DNA of 64,000 nucleotides from Colletotrichum lupini (taxonomy: Eukaryota; Ascomycota; Sordariomycetes; Glomerellales; Glomerellaceae). This document shows positions 21,974-34,013 of this stretch, piece by piece (position 1 is the stretch's first letter; the number at the start of each line of letters is the position of its first letter). Under the pieces are notes generated by a model, which saw nothing but the letters and a program-made list of their open reading frames with translations, made no database searches and was not told where the DNA came from. A program made the position numbers and the translations under genes. The stretch spans positions 2,170,001-2,234,000 of the forward strand of contig NC_064679.1 in assembly GCF_023278565.1 (NCBI RefSeq). Direction: 5' to 3'.

Positions 21974-24900
21974 ATGCAACCCCTAAATCCATTCCTCGCT
22001 GCCTTCTTCCGAAGCTCCCTACCCTCACAGTGTACCCCGGTACATCACCACATCCTCCTGGTCCCGACCACCGATGTCCTCCTCACATGTCGCGAAGTCG
22101 AGAGCGGCTCGACCTTCCACGAGCTCATCACTTCGGAGGAGTTCCTAGCTAGTCATGTGCTTCGCATTCCCGCCGCAAATACAACCTCTGCTGCGGGTGG
22201 GAAGGACGCGGCGCAAAACCTGCGCGAGCTGAGGGGCAAGGCGAAGCAGTATCAGACCATCAATGGTCGCACGGTCGTCATCAAAGATACACACGTCTAC
22301 AGTAACAAAGGTGCGCCTGGGTATGCAATACGAAACCGCCTGTGACTGACAATTGTATCCCAGGCTTTAAGTCGCTTGCGCAAGCTCAATTACTGAACGA
22401 TTCGACATGGTATCCCGACCTCCTTGAACCCCGCCAATGGCTGATTTACTACATCTCGCGGCCACTGGTGGGCGTATGGGAAGAGAACAAGATCGAGCCT
22501 GCCATATTGGTGGAGGGAATGGCGAGGAGGAAAGCCCTCGAACAGAGCCAGGCGGCGGCTGCTGAGAACGGCGAAGGCGCCATGCTTCCCCGGAAGAAGG
22601 ACATCAAGAGCTTCCACGACCTCCTCAACCATTTTCCTATCATCGCACGACAGATGCAACCTGGATTAGAAAAGCTGTTTCGAGAGTTCACGACCGTGTT
22701 CGAGCGACCGCTCCCGCCGCCCCCTTCGGCGTTACGCATACCCGACCCCGAGCCCGACGGACCTATCACTACGGCCATGAGGAAGGCGCGGTCCAACAGC
22801 ATGTCCGCAGCAAGGCGCCCCAATGGGTTGACTAACGGTCTCCCCGTGACGGAGAACTTCTACGCCGAGGACGACGAAGATGTAATGAGGGCTTCACTGG
22901 AGACTGCTGTCACAGCCGCCATCGACTTGTTCCAGGGGGTTGACAAGCAGCAACTCTCAATGCTCGGCGCTACGACCGACCTGACGGGACCTCTGGTCGA
23001 AAGACTCATCGAAAGATACGTCACCGAGAATACACACCACCTCCTATTTCCACGACTCAGTGCATCAAAACGACCTTATGATCTCGAGTTGGAGGCCAAG
23101 ATTCGGCAGATGGAGTTCATTGATCTATCGCAGCTTGGCATCTCCATAGAAGGTGGTTCGCGAGGGAAGCACGAGTTGACGATACAGCTTGGTCTGGCCG
23201 TGGAGGAGTTCAAGAAGACAGCGAATGCCATGAGCCCACAAGAGATGCTCGATCTGCTCCTGTCGACCATGAAGCTGGTCACTCATTTGACAGAGTCTTC
23301 ACGAGCGCAAGCAGCCTCTTCGACCGAGAAGCCTACTTTGACAGTTAATGCCGACACGCTAGTCTCGCTGTTGCTCTTCGTGGTCATCCGAGCACAAGTT
23401 CGGCACTTGCACGCTCGGCTCATCTACATCCGTCACTTTATCTTCATTGATGACGTAGACAATGGTGAGATGGGATATGCACTGAGCACCTTCGAAGCTG
23501 TCCTCGCATATCTCGCACTAGACTCGTCAGGATTGCGAAGAGCCAGCCGACGAAACAAAGCGTTATGGAATGCTACTTGCAATGGAAGCCTTGACGACTT
23601 GAAGAAGATCATGGAACCAGACGAGAACGCCATTCTCGACGAAGACCTTTACGATTCGCCAGAATCAAGTAGACGCCCCTCTCACAGCTGGAGCTTCACC
23701 AACGGGTCTGCCTCAAGGAGATCGTCAACAGCAGTCACGATCTCGGATCGCTTCTCATCAGGCTCTGGCCTGAGCCACGTTTTCCCATTCCAGGCCGAGG
23801 ATGATGGCAGTGAGATTGACTTCCCTTTACCGCCACCGCCTCGCAAGGTCAAGAGGGTTGCCATGGATACACGAAGCATGTCCAGCGGCTCGGAGATCTC
23901 GTACCACTCCAGAGCGACCAGCAATGGTACCATTGGAAGCGTCCTTGAGGGCGACATCACTATCGATCGTCTTTCGCAGACACACAATGCATTCGGAGAA
24001 TCAATCTTGATGATGGCTGTGCAAAACGAAAGGCCCGATGTTCTGCGGTACTTGCTGACGCTGAGCGAGTACTATCCTCTTTCTGTCATCCTAGACGACA
24101 TCAACAACGAAGATACAACGCTTTTTAGCGCTGCGGTCCAGCTGGGGCATACGGAGCTGATTAATAGTATTCTCGACTTCATTTCGAGACTGGCGGCAAG
24201 AGAGCGCTTAATTGAGTATTTTGCTCAGCAAGACATTTGGGGGCGCAGTTGTGCGCATTACCTGTTCCACGCACCGTTTCTAATTTCTCGGATCGGGAGA
24301 TTAGTCCCCTGGCGGCAAAAAGACAAGAATGGGCAGACGCCGCTTTTTGCACTCTGCAGGTCGTATGACCATATCCACTACCGCGAAATGGTGGATGCCG
24401 GCCTTGATGCGGCCACGGAAGCGCAGCGTGACGGGCTTCCGCTGCACATTGACGATCATGTGGACGCCAAGGGGAACACTCTGCTTCACATTGTCAACGA
24501 CCCACAGCTGGCACTCAGAGTGCTCCAGCAATGTGATGTCGATGTCAACGCCACGAACGAGAAGAAGTTTACGCCGTTAATGGTTGCTAGCAAATATGGC
24601 AGGCTGGATATGGTCAGAACGCTATTTGTGGACGCACGCGTCGATGTTGCAGCCCGAGAAATCCGAAGCCTGACTGCCGTTGAGTTGGCCAAAGATGACG
24701 ACATCAGGAATAAGATTGATGACCTGGCACTCTTCAGCATGCCCCCTGGCGCGGATGCCCGTATCACCGGTGTCGTAAGGGCCTTTTTCGTTGAAGATGC
24801 GACCATTCGGCTGGTCTTGAAATCGGCAGCCCCAGCCGACCACATGAGCTACACCGTTACCACAAGCCGCAGGAATTTGTCTGATTTTGAGCACCTCGGC

Positions 24901-26050
24901 AACTTGCTGGCGCTGGAGAACCCGGCGTCCTGGATCCCGGCGGTGGCGGGTGTGCGGTCGCCCTTCCAGATACCTTCGAAGCCGTCTAGAGCAGTGCTAC
25001 GAGATATCCAGACTAGGGCCGACTGGTTCCTCAAGATCATGCTCAATCACCCCACATTCGCAACACACGAGATGCTCTGGGAATTCTTCCTGGTGCCTGA
25101 TATCCAACTAGGCATGATGGAGCAGAGGAGTAACCTGAAAGCTGAGACGCGAGCCGAGAAAGTGCGGGAAGAGTACGAGCCCGTCAAGGATGTGCGAGAG
25201 GTCGAACAATTCGTCGATCATGCAAGGGAGATGGTGCGGAGTGTCAACTACTCGACTAAGAGCGTGGCAAGAAGGGTCAATTCCATCGCCATTGTTGCTT
25301 CAGGTAAGTTTTTTTCTGGTAATCAAATAGTTCTGGTCTGGACTAACGAGAGCAGATCTTCATGACGCATCACTCCTGCTGCACCGCGCTGTTTCGACAT
25401 TGCCGTTCCTTCCACCAGCATACATCACGGCGATGGATTCTTATGTCCGTACCCTCGTACCAATGCAATCGAATCCTTACGGGATCTTCCACTCGACGTT
25501 CCTGGCATCGCAATCGACGATCCAAGCCCTGCTATCGGCTCTGTCGCGGCCGCCAGCGCAAATTACGCAGATATCGGCTGCGCGCAAGGCCGTGGAGCGA
25601 AACTACAACTCGCTCACGAGATCGACCCGGTGGCCTCTTGGGTTGCTGGATGACACGCGACAACGCCTCAACGAGGAGAGGGAAGAGAAAGCCCGCCAGT
25701 CACAGGAGCAGGTGGATGACCTCGGTCGAGAACTTCGATACTCGCAACAAGTAGTTGCTGGGGAATTAGCCGGGTGGCAAGACCTGCACGAGAAGATGGG
25801 GCGACGAGCGATCAAGGAATTCGCCAAAGGCATGGTGATCCAGGAGCGACTCCGGCTGGACGGGATGATGAGGACACTCCGGAGGCTGCGGGAAGGGAAA
25901 GCGGATCTCGAGGCGGCATTGGCAAACGTTTCAGGGCGGTCGAGTATGAGTCAATCGACGCACGAGGGGACGAGGAGAGATGCAGGTGAGGGAGCCAGCA
26001 GTGGAAGCACGAGAACGGGCGACGTGGTGGCGAATGGTGCGGGATACTAG
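21974..26050 (+). CDS. VPS9-ankyrin-PX-BAR protein, Vrl1-type endosomal Rab5 GEF
   Basis: Three exons (21974-22310, 22364-25303, 25356-26050; introns 53 and 52 nt) encode 1323 aa. The N-terminal region is conserved in fungal Vrl1-like proteins. About residues 390-500 match the C-terminal half of a VPS9 domain (ADTLVSLLLFVVIRAQ ... YIRHFIF ... GEMGYALSTFEAVLAYL), the Rab5-family exchange module. Residues about 645-890 are ankyrin repeats (GESILMMAVQ, GNTLLHIVND, FTPLMVASKYGRLDMV). About 910-1020 form a PX-like domain (PSRAVLRDIQTRADWFLKIM), and the tail to about 1290 is helical with coiled-coil segments, as in a BAR domain. This order equals yeast Vrl1 of the VINE endosomal SNX-BAR complex. 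Start: ATG at 21974, overlapped by an out-of-frame ATG at 21970. Confidence 0.85.
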
Positions 26051-29000
26051 AGGCTAGAGGCCTAGGTAGCCCTGGTTTCGTTTTGGATGGGGCGACGACG
26101 TCGACGGCCGTCTGCCTTGGGATGGCTTGGTGTGGACGTCGCTTTTCTTTGCCCTTCAACACCAAGGACCGACGCGTTGTATGCGCAAGTTGGACGCGTC
26201 TGGGGACCAGCGGTGGCTATAAGTGGATAGGTGGTTGTGGCGTGGGGCGGATGATCCGTCCAAGTCAAGCAGCGGATGACTGCAGCTGACGGAGAAGGGT
26301 TGGTGGGTGGTGTCAAGTCTGGGATGCCGCAGACCACATCACCTGCATGGAAACACACACACAACTTGGTCGTTGAAACGTTGAAACATTTTTCCTTGTG
26401 GTCACCGTCCTGCTCTCTCACACTTCCTACTTCTTCTCAAACCCTTTACCTTTCTTGATTGTCCTTTTGTGTAGCAAGGTAGAAGGACAGAGAGAGAGAC
26501 ACTTGTCTTCTTCCTTTTTTTCGTTTCATTTGACGGATACCCTTTTGGCGTCCTCGGCGTGGGCGTAATGATAGACGGGGGATTTGACTTTCAATGACTT
26601 TTTCTTTCCAGGGTCCCCTCCTCCACTTGAGAGCTGGGGTAAGGGACAACAGATAGACAATGGATACATGAGGATACCTACCTTCTTAAGGTACACCGCA
26701 AGGTTCAAACTGGATGAAATGATTCAGAGGTTTATGCTTGGGTAGTGGTGTTGATAATGAAGTGACGTCGATTTGGTGACGCCCATTTGCAGGGAGACAA
26801 TGTAGAGTGTGAGGTGGTCATGTTAGACCCCAGCCTCCCCAATTTTCCCGGGCATGCTCCGTGGAGCGTTGGGGGAGGAAGATGCCCGCTCTGAAGTACA
26901 CCGACCCGAACTGCCGGGGTATGTCGAAAAGGAAAAATTCAAAGTCCTCGCCAACATGTCCTTGCTGAAGCAGCAGGAAGATCATTGTTGATGCGTTTTT
27001 CCTCATGGGAAAATGATCCACCGTCGATGGACAACGAGATGTGAGTCACCCTTCCCTGTACCGGTTCCAATGGCCAAGAGCAACCATCATGCACGGCAAG
27101 GCTAGGTATTCGGACTAGTGGAGCTGCCGAACCGGGGCGAGGCAAGCTAGTACGCAGGACCTTACGGGAGTAGAGAAGCACAAGGGAAAGAGTCCGAAAG
27201 AAGAACGACGACGGGAGGACCATTGAATCGAGAAACAAAAGAGCGGTCGTGAAACATCCCGGGAGGACGGCTGGGCCAATGAAGCGGTCGGGACATGGTT
27301 TGAGGGATCTTTGGGGACCCGATTGGATGCCGGACTGGACCGGGGTTTGGACACGGGCAGTGGAGTCGTGGACACCATCCCGAAGCGATGAACGGGCGAC
27401 GGATGGATCTTCTGAAGTTCTGGCAGGCTGAACGGACCGTGGGCGTCGTGGACGGATCTACGGCGCGTCGAGATTGGGTGGTGCGCGCGCGTGGTTGGGA
27501 GCCAATGGGATTACGAGGCGGGGGGGGAAGGACAAGAGGAGGGAGAAAACGGGCGATGGATGACAAAGGGTGGCACGGACCAGAGCAGGGACACCGCGTC
27601 TAAGAAAGGAAGGAGCACGGACTCTGCCTTACCTTCCCTTGGAAGGGGATGGAGCACGGGCCACGGGTGCGAAGCGGGAAGGAGGGAAGAGGTCAAGCGA
27701 AGGGCAGACTTTGGATGCTGACTGGATCTTGAGTGTGGCGCTTGGGGAAGAGGGGATGATGGGGACGAGGGGGGAATTCGATAGTAGAGGTAGTATCAAG
27801 CGCTGGAGTGCGGCTGTGCAATTGTTGCGCAATGCCGTGTCTCCCGTTTTCTCATCTGGTGAGGAGTAGAGTCGTACTACATCGACCGAGGGGGACGATA
27901 GCCGAGGGATGCTGTGCTTGAGGGGTTATGCGAATCATGGAGCAGAGATGCGCCAGCGATTATCATGCCTGTCGCATCCTCGTCGCTTTCTACAATTCGA
28001 CGATGAAGAAGGTTCGCGAAGTAGACTGAGGTTGGACCGCCTCAATAGGTTCACCGTTCAAGACGTACTACAGTGTATCAACGTTACAGATGGCGGTTGT
28101 GCTGCGAGGCTTAGACTGCCCGCTCACAACCTCACCGAGACATGCGCGGCTACGGCATCATGCGGACGGTAGCAGCAGGCTCTGATGGCCAGTTTCCAAC
28201 CTGAGGACCAAACCCTCATTGTCATTGTCAGCAGGCCCGACCTCGGGGCCGTCGAGGCTGAGGGTCGGTCAGTCGTTCTCGTACCTTTGTGTGTGTAAGG
28301 TGAGGAGGTAAGGGGCTTCGTGTAAGAGAGTGAGACTGGTCATCAAGCAAGGCGGCTGCCTCTTCCTGGAGCCCAATATCGAGGCCCACCGGTTCCCGGA
28401 TGATGCTGAGAGCGCTCAGCGAGATTGAGGATATGAGATTTGGCTGTAAGCGCCGTCCGGAATCGGGAGTGGAGTGTGGTGGTCGTCATTGCTAGCCGTA
28501 GCCGCCCGGGCGGTTAATGGGGAAGCGGAGGCTTTCTGAGCGAGCGGCTGTTTCGGGAAGAGTAACGTGGGGTTCGGCTGTTTCTTTTCTTGTACGGTGC
28601 CAATTTCCGCGCGCACCTTGACGCCGGATGGTAACACTGGGAGAGGGCCTCTCAGGCGAGAGAGGGCTTCTGTTGTCTTAGTGGGAGAGACAGCATGATG
28701 CGACAGCCGCCGGCAATCTCAGTTGCCGCTCGGCTCATCTGATTGCGAGAGGGTACCTCAGGGACCCGAAGCCTCAAGGTGCTCAGGTGAGCGAGGCTTA
28801 GGTGGTGGTACTTGACCCCGGAGGCCAGGTGGTGGAAATGAGGCGGTTGATGAACTGTATCCGTATACGAGAAAAGCTTGACTGAATAGGACTGTCGAAG
28901 CGGTGCAGACTGCGAGATGTGCTGGCACGGCTTTTGCAAGGAGTGTGGACGACGAGTTGGGAATGCCCTCGCGGACGAGTCGCGATGAAGTCAATCAAGA

Positions 29001-30670
29001 CGCGAAACCAGAGCGAGACCGAAAAGACGCATGGCATGGCATCGCATCGCATGTCACGACGACGCATGACATCGCGTCGAATGATCGTCGTACACCACAC
29101 GACCGCGTCTACCTAGTGTAGGTACGCCTAGGAGGGTGAAAGAAAGTGGTGTTGATGTTTGTGTTGCGTTCGTCCCACTCCCGCCCGTTCTGCTGTGGGG
29201 GACGCTAGGAAGCAAAGCTAACAGAGTGGAGAAAAGATGAGCTAATGCACGGCCGAACCTGCCATGTGTCTAAAAATGAGTCATAGACGCTTTGCAGGGG
29301 GTGAGGAAGGTACGAAGGTGGAAACCCAGGGATTCAAGGAAAGAGCAGTTGATGCAAGACAGCTGTCGTGGACGGTGAGTGGTTAACAGCATCTTCTCAG
29401 TCTTGCTGGACGTACCGTCTCTGATAACTGAATATACACTGTTTTGTGGTCAGCCGTAACGTGATTTGGACAGTGCGCAAGTAAGCGAGCGACTCTTCCC
29501 GCAGGCTCCGCCTCCAAGGGGATCCACATTGAAAGATACGTACCCTTCAACGTTCTTAGAATGGAAGGCAGTGACGACCTCACCATCTCACCTTACCAAC
29601 CCGGCCAAACTCAACGAACAGCTTCAAGTTCTTCTTCTGCATCTATGCGGCGCCAATGTACTTCCAAGTGGACTAACCTTCACACACTTTTGCCCCGTGT
29701 TTCAGATTTCTAGCTCTCTCAAGTTCTCAACGCCGTAGTGGGTCGACGACCTCACTTCTGCATTCCCAGTATGCAGCCCAAGATGCAGCATTTCATCGAC
29801 GAGTCCACCCTTTTTTCCCTTCCTTCTGCAGTAGCTCCAAGCTACCCTGTATCCTGTGTCCTTTTGTGTAGTGCCGGGGTCAGACGATAGACGACAGTCT
29901 TTCTCTCTTCCTCCACCTCAACATGGGATACACACTACCTTACCGTAACTACGTAGTTGAGCATACGTATCCATCCATCTTTTTCATCAGTCGTCTGGTC
30001 TCGGCCCACGATCCGTCCAAGGGACCCTGGCATCTACAGACTACAAACACTCAAGCCGGATGCGCGCAGCTCAACCCATAGTTGCGTTGTACCGCTGCTG
30101 CTCTACCCTCCCCCCCGTCAGTTGATGGGGCCAGAGACCCAGACGTGGGCCCGACGACCTACGGTCAGTCCAAGGCTGGGACCGGGGCGAAGGCCACACG
30201 CCCTCGCTCCAGTCGGCCGTCAGTCGCGCGCCGCATCACCACCACCACATCCATTGGGCTACGAGCCTCAAACCCGAGGATAAAGATGTCCTCCCCTCCC
30301 GCGCCTACTGTCCCTTTCTGTTGGCCCCTTCTCTCTCCATCCTCATCTCGTCTCCTCATCTCCTCGTCTCCTTTGCGCTCTCGTCCTCTCATCCTCGTCT
30401 CTGTCTAAACTTGTTATCAAATTGACCATTGTTTGTTTACTATAACTCGCATTATTTGGATACCAAAACACAAAAACTATACACCTAGATCTCTCGGAAC
30501 GCCCTGGTCTCGTTGAACGCGGCCACCTCGTCCCTGCTTCACAGCAACCCCCGTCTGCTTTTCCCATCGCAACGCAATCCTCAAACGCCAAAAGACTCCT
30601 GGAGCTGGCCTCCTCTCTCTCACGAAACACCACTCATAATCCCATAATCCAACCAACTCACACAGTCACA
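26051..30670. other. 4.6-kb gene-poor region, GC-normal, long leader of downstream gene
   Basis: No gene supported on either strand despite many short GC-rich frames; none shows a domain or coherent splicing. Purine-rich DNA lies around 27180-27780. A run of short GCATGGCATCGCATCGCATG-like units lies around 29031-29090. A long pyrimidine-rich tract (about 30290-30410, CTCTCTCCATCCTCATCTCG and similar) leads toward the ATG at 30671 and looks like a core promoter/TSS tract. There is no RIP signature, so the space is probably regulatory rather than dead repeats. Confidence 0.45.
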
Positions 30671-32452
30671 ATGTCCACGTATGAGATGCCCCCTGCTTCT
30701 CGCCTCACTTACACCCCCACTAACACATCATCTCCCAGTCTGGCAGCGGATATGTCCTTCGACTTCATCTTCCCCTCGTGCGAGCCTTCCACGCCGCCGA
30801 GCTTCTCCTTCGACTCTTCTCTCCTCGACCTCCCCTACCACCACAACCCGGGCCATAACCGCTCCCGCTCAAATGGTTCCGTCTACTCCTTCATCTCTAC
30901 CGCAGACTCCACACCGGACTCGGTGAGCACACGTATGACTACCCCGTCTCGTGCCTCACCCCCGATCCGCCAACACGGCCCTCTCTTGCTTCCCAAGATC
31001 CGCTCCCAGGACCAAGCCATCGAGTCGCCTCCCAAGCGCATGAAGGCATCGCCGAAGCCCCGCGCCCCGGTTCCCAGACGGGCAACCCCTGTGGCCCCCA
31101 CCACCAACGCCGTCTTCCGCCCGGCTCACACTCGCAGCTTCACCAACCCGGAGACCCTCACATGGAACATGCCCTCCACCTACTGCAGCCAGCCCGAGGA
31201 GCAGACTCCTTCGTCCCTCCTTTGCTCTCCCATCATCTTCGCCGATGACATGCAATCTCGCCGTGCATCAACCTGCAGTCTTGAGGGTGTCGCCCTCGAG
31301 AAGTTCGGCTTCCCGACCTACCGTCAGATGCCCTCATACGTTCCCTCTCCTGCTCCTCAGCAGCCATCAGAGGCATACATGTTCCCCTCCTACACTCCTC
31401 GTGCGCCATCTCCCCTCAGCCTGTCCGCCGCTGCCACTCCGGACCCGACTCCCAGCACCACTCTCATGACCTACCTCACCGGATCTAACCCTGCTCCTTC
31501 GCTGGTGCGCACCATCTCGTTCCCTCTCCGGGATCCCAACACCAAGCACTTCTGGTGGGACGTTCGCCAAATCCGCCCCTGGACAACCTTCGACGCCTCC
31601 TCCGTCCTCTCTCTCCCTGGTGCCGCCGCCCTTCTCAACTGCCCCGTCCCGGCACTTCTCCTCCCCAACCCGGCCCCGACTGCCCGCCACCCAGAGACCG
31701 AAGCCGCTCTTCACAGCATCTACGCCTCCCACTACCCCCCCAAGCTCAATGCTGCGCTCGCCATCTCTTCCCACAGACCCATGCAGCTCTCTGCTCCCGC
31801 TCCCTCCGCTACCGCCAAGCAGCCCGAGCTGCTCTTCACCGCCTCTCCCGCCGGCGAGCCCGCCTCCGCTGCCACCATCTTTGGCGGCAAGCCTACCGCC
31901 CGCGTCGTCGGCCTCGTCCGCTCCTTTGACCGCTTCAACACCGGCATGCGTGTCGAGGGCAACATCAAGCGCGTAGAGTACCTCCGTGGCCTCGCCGCCC
32001 TGCACCACGCCATGCGCGAGCACTCATGCCGCTACGGCTTCATCCTCACAGAGATTGAGCTCGTCATCGTCCGCAACGGTAGCGAATCCGTCCCCCACTT
32101 TGGTCACCTTGAAGTTACCTCCGTTCAGCTTGCCGCCGTCGCTGACGATGCCGACTGCGAGGTCGGCGAGATCCCGCTGACTGCCTGCCTTGCGCTCTGG
32201 GGCCTCTGCATGATGGCTGGCGACGATGCGCCTCAGCAGCAGGGCCGCAGTGCCGTGGCGCACTGGAAGACGGAGATTGGCGCACCTGCTGAGGGCACCC
32301 GACGCAAGGCGCTGCCTAGGGATGATTGGATGCCCAAGCCGCAGTTGGCCGAGAAGCGTGAGGCCAAGAGGGCTAGAGGCTGGGTCATGCCCGAGGACCC
32401 CGTCGGCAGGAAGGAATTGGGCAAGCGCGGTGTGCGGTACGGTGCTTGCTAA
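30671..32452 (+). CDS. Conserved fungal protein with disordered Ser/Pro-rich N-terminus, function unknown
   Basis: Single-exon frame of 593 aa, strongly GC3-biased, start in a good context (CAGTCACAATGTCC). Residues 1-270 are Ser/Pro/Thr-rich low-complexity sequence with basic patches (SPPKRMKASPKPRAPVPRRA), compatible with a nuclear or phospho-regulated protein. From about 285 a folded domain begins (FWWDVRQIRPWTTFDASSVL) and continues through VRSFDRFNTGMRVEGNIKRV, EYLRGLAALHHAMREHSCRY, GFILTEIELVIVRNG and EIPLTACLALWGLCMMAG. I do not recognise the fold; the acidic/hydrophobic strand pattern and the ACLALWGLCMM helix resemble domains of fungal nuclease- or kinase-like orphans. The very long upstream region suggests complex regulation. 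Confidence concerns the gene, not its role. Confidence 0.8.
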   Translation: MSTYEMPPASRLTYTPTNTSSPSLAADMSFDFIFPSCEPSTPPSFSFDSSLLDLPYHHNPGHNRSRSNGSVYSFISTADSTPDSVSTRMTTPSRASPPIRQHGPLLLPKIRSQDQAIESPPKRMKASPKPRAPVPRRATPVAPTTNAVFRPAHTRSFTNPETLTWNMPSTYCSQPEEQTPSSLLCSPIIFADDMQSRRASTCSLEGVALEKFGFPTYRQMPSYVPSPAPQQPSEAYMFPSYTPRAPSPLSLSAAATPDPTPSTTLMTYLTGSNPAPSLVRTISFPLRDPNTKHFWWDVRQIRPWTTFDASSVLSLPGAAALLNCPVPALLLPNPAPTARHPETEAALHSIYASHYPPKLNAALAISSHRPMQLSAPAPSATAKQPELLFTASPAGEPASAATIFGGKPTARVVGLVRSFDRFNTGMRVEGNIKRVEYLRGLAALHHAMREHSCRYGFILTEIELVIVRNGSESVPHFGHLEVTSVQLAAVADDADCEVGEIPLTACLALWGLCMMAGDDAPQQQGRSAVAHWKTEIGAPAEGTRRKALPRDDWMPKPQLAEKREAKRARGWVMPEDPVGRKELGKRGVRYGAC

Positions 32453-33333
32453 GTTATGTTTTCTGCTTTCTGCGCTTTTTGGAATTATTTGTTCGTCTGC
32501 TTTTATCTTGGCGTTTTGAAAAGAGTCGCTTGGGCTGGTTCCAGACACTCTTTTCGGTGGGTGGACATGGGTACATAAAAAATAATTGGGATGGGATATG
32601 ACTGGGAATGGATCATGACTGGATGATGGGTAAACCATGGGACATGTATTTACAAGGATTTTGGTAGCTGAGACGAGGGACTTTCACGAGTTGCATGACG
32701 AGGCATTCTTTCTTAGTACAGATGCAAGTTGTTTAGATGACTTGCAACTACAACCATTTTCAAATTTCAACCTGTTTATTCAGACCTCTGCACTCGACCA
32801 TTGCTCAGTGATCATGATAATGTGAAGTCCATCGGTGCCCGGGGGAAAAGTGACAGCAGCTCCAAATAGACTCTTCGAGTTCCGCGGGAGTCAAAATCCG
32901 TCCGCGCGGTATTTGAAGTTTCAGACGTTCTTTCTGTGCCGTAAACCTCAGCCAGTAAGCGCGCTTGACGAGGCCAGACTCTGTCGGAACAAGGATGAGG
33001 CTGGGATCGTGAACAAAGAAAAGGGGCCTCCCGTCCGCCCGGGCCAGCCCGAGATCGTTGGTTTGCTCATGCGAGTTTCAGGGAGGCGCTGCTTTATTTA
33101 TCTTTGTCTGCTCTATAATTACATTACTGTCCGCAGGAGTCTTTTTTCGTCTTTGATTGTCCCATGTTGCACTATGATTAGGGGTCGGGTGAGGATAATA
33201 CCTTATATCAACAACAGCACTCAACTGACAAACTTGTTATCCATTCTTTGCTTTCCAAGACCACGTAACCACAACCTCATAATGAAAGGATTCGACCACA
33301 ACAAATCACAGTAACTTCCAATCACGAGAAAAT
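32453..33333. other. Intergenic upstream of small secreted protein
   Basis: No gene recognised. The 159-aa frame at 32835-33314 has no family signal and overlaps the probable promoter of the secreted peptide. Confidence 0.4.
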
Positions 33334-33670
33334 ATGAAGACCGCCGCGATCGTGCTATGGAGCCTCATAGCTATGGCATTAGCCATCCCACTCGGTAAGC
33401 AAACCTCTCCCGTCCCCTTCTCCTATACATCCCACCACAAATTCCAAAATGTGACAAATGGAACTCGCGATCCATCACTGACGTGGGACACACAAAGACT
33501 CGGTGGCAGCAGACCCCGACGCCGAAATATGCCAGGCCTTCTGCGACGGCGCGTGCCCGGAAGGATGGACGAAGAAGGCGGACGACACGGGCGCTGGCGC
33601 GGCGCGGGCGTGTGCTTCGGGGGCGGGGGCGTGGTGTTGTCAGAGGTTTTTGCATTTCCCGCCGGCGTAG
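33334..33670 (+). CDS. Small secreted cysteine-rich protein (two exons)
   Basis: Exons 33334-33394 and 33498-33670 (103-nt GT-AG intron, donor GTAAGC) give 77 aa. Residues 1-18 are a signal peptide (MKTAAIVLWSLIAMALAI). The mature part has six cysteines in C-X3-C-X3-C-X19-C-X8-CC order (EICQAFCDGACPEGW ... RACASG ... WCCQRF), an unlinked small secreted protein pattern typical of apoplastic proteins and candidate effectors. The second exon is strongly GC-biased. The unspliced 113-aa frame is an artefact. No named family recognised; whether it acts on a host cannot be told from sequence. Confidence 0.65.
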
Positions 33671-34013
33671 TCTGATCTGCGCAGCAACGTTTGGCTTGGA
33701 GGTTCTGAGAGCTGGGCTGGTGTTTCCGGTACGACTTTGTGAGGAGTTTTGGGGCCGTGGAAAAGTTCACGATGGAAGTGGCAATGACGTGGGGTTTACG
33801 TGGGGTTTTCTGTTGATACAGATACCTAGAAAGGGTATGAGATGACCAAATACCCTCCTGCCGTACAAATGGCAGCTATTTCAGCTGTTCTAGAGGGTCA
33901 TATACCCATACTGAATTGGATGCAACCTCTGACATTCAACCTTCCAGCGACGAGCTTCCTCCTTGCGGCCCCGTCTCACTGACTTCACCCTTCATCAACC
34001 AGAACACCTCCGC
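33671..34013. other. Intergenic
   Basis: Convergent spacer between the secreted peptide and the small membrane peptide; nothing recognised. Confidence 0.4.

Noticed and set aside
27388..27869. Several overlapping 70-100 aa frames in purine-rich DNA
   Set aside because: Biased composition alone keeps frames open; no family signals on either strand.
32835..33314. 159-aa open frame
   Set aside because: No recognisable motif, and it overlaps the expected promoter of the secreted peptide at 33334.
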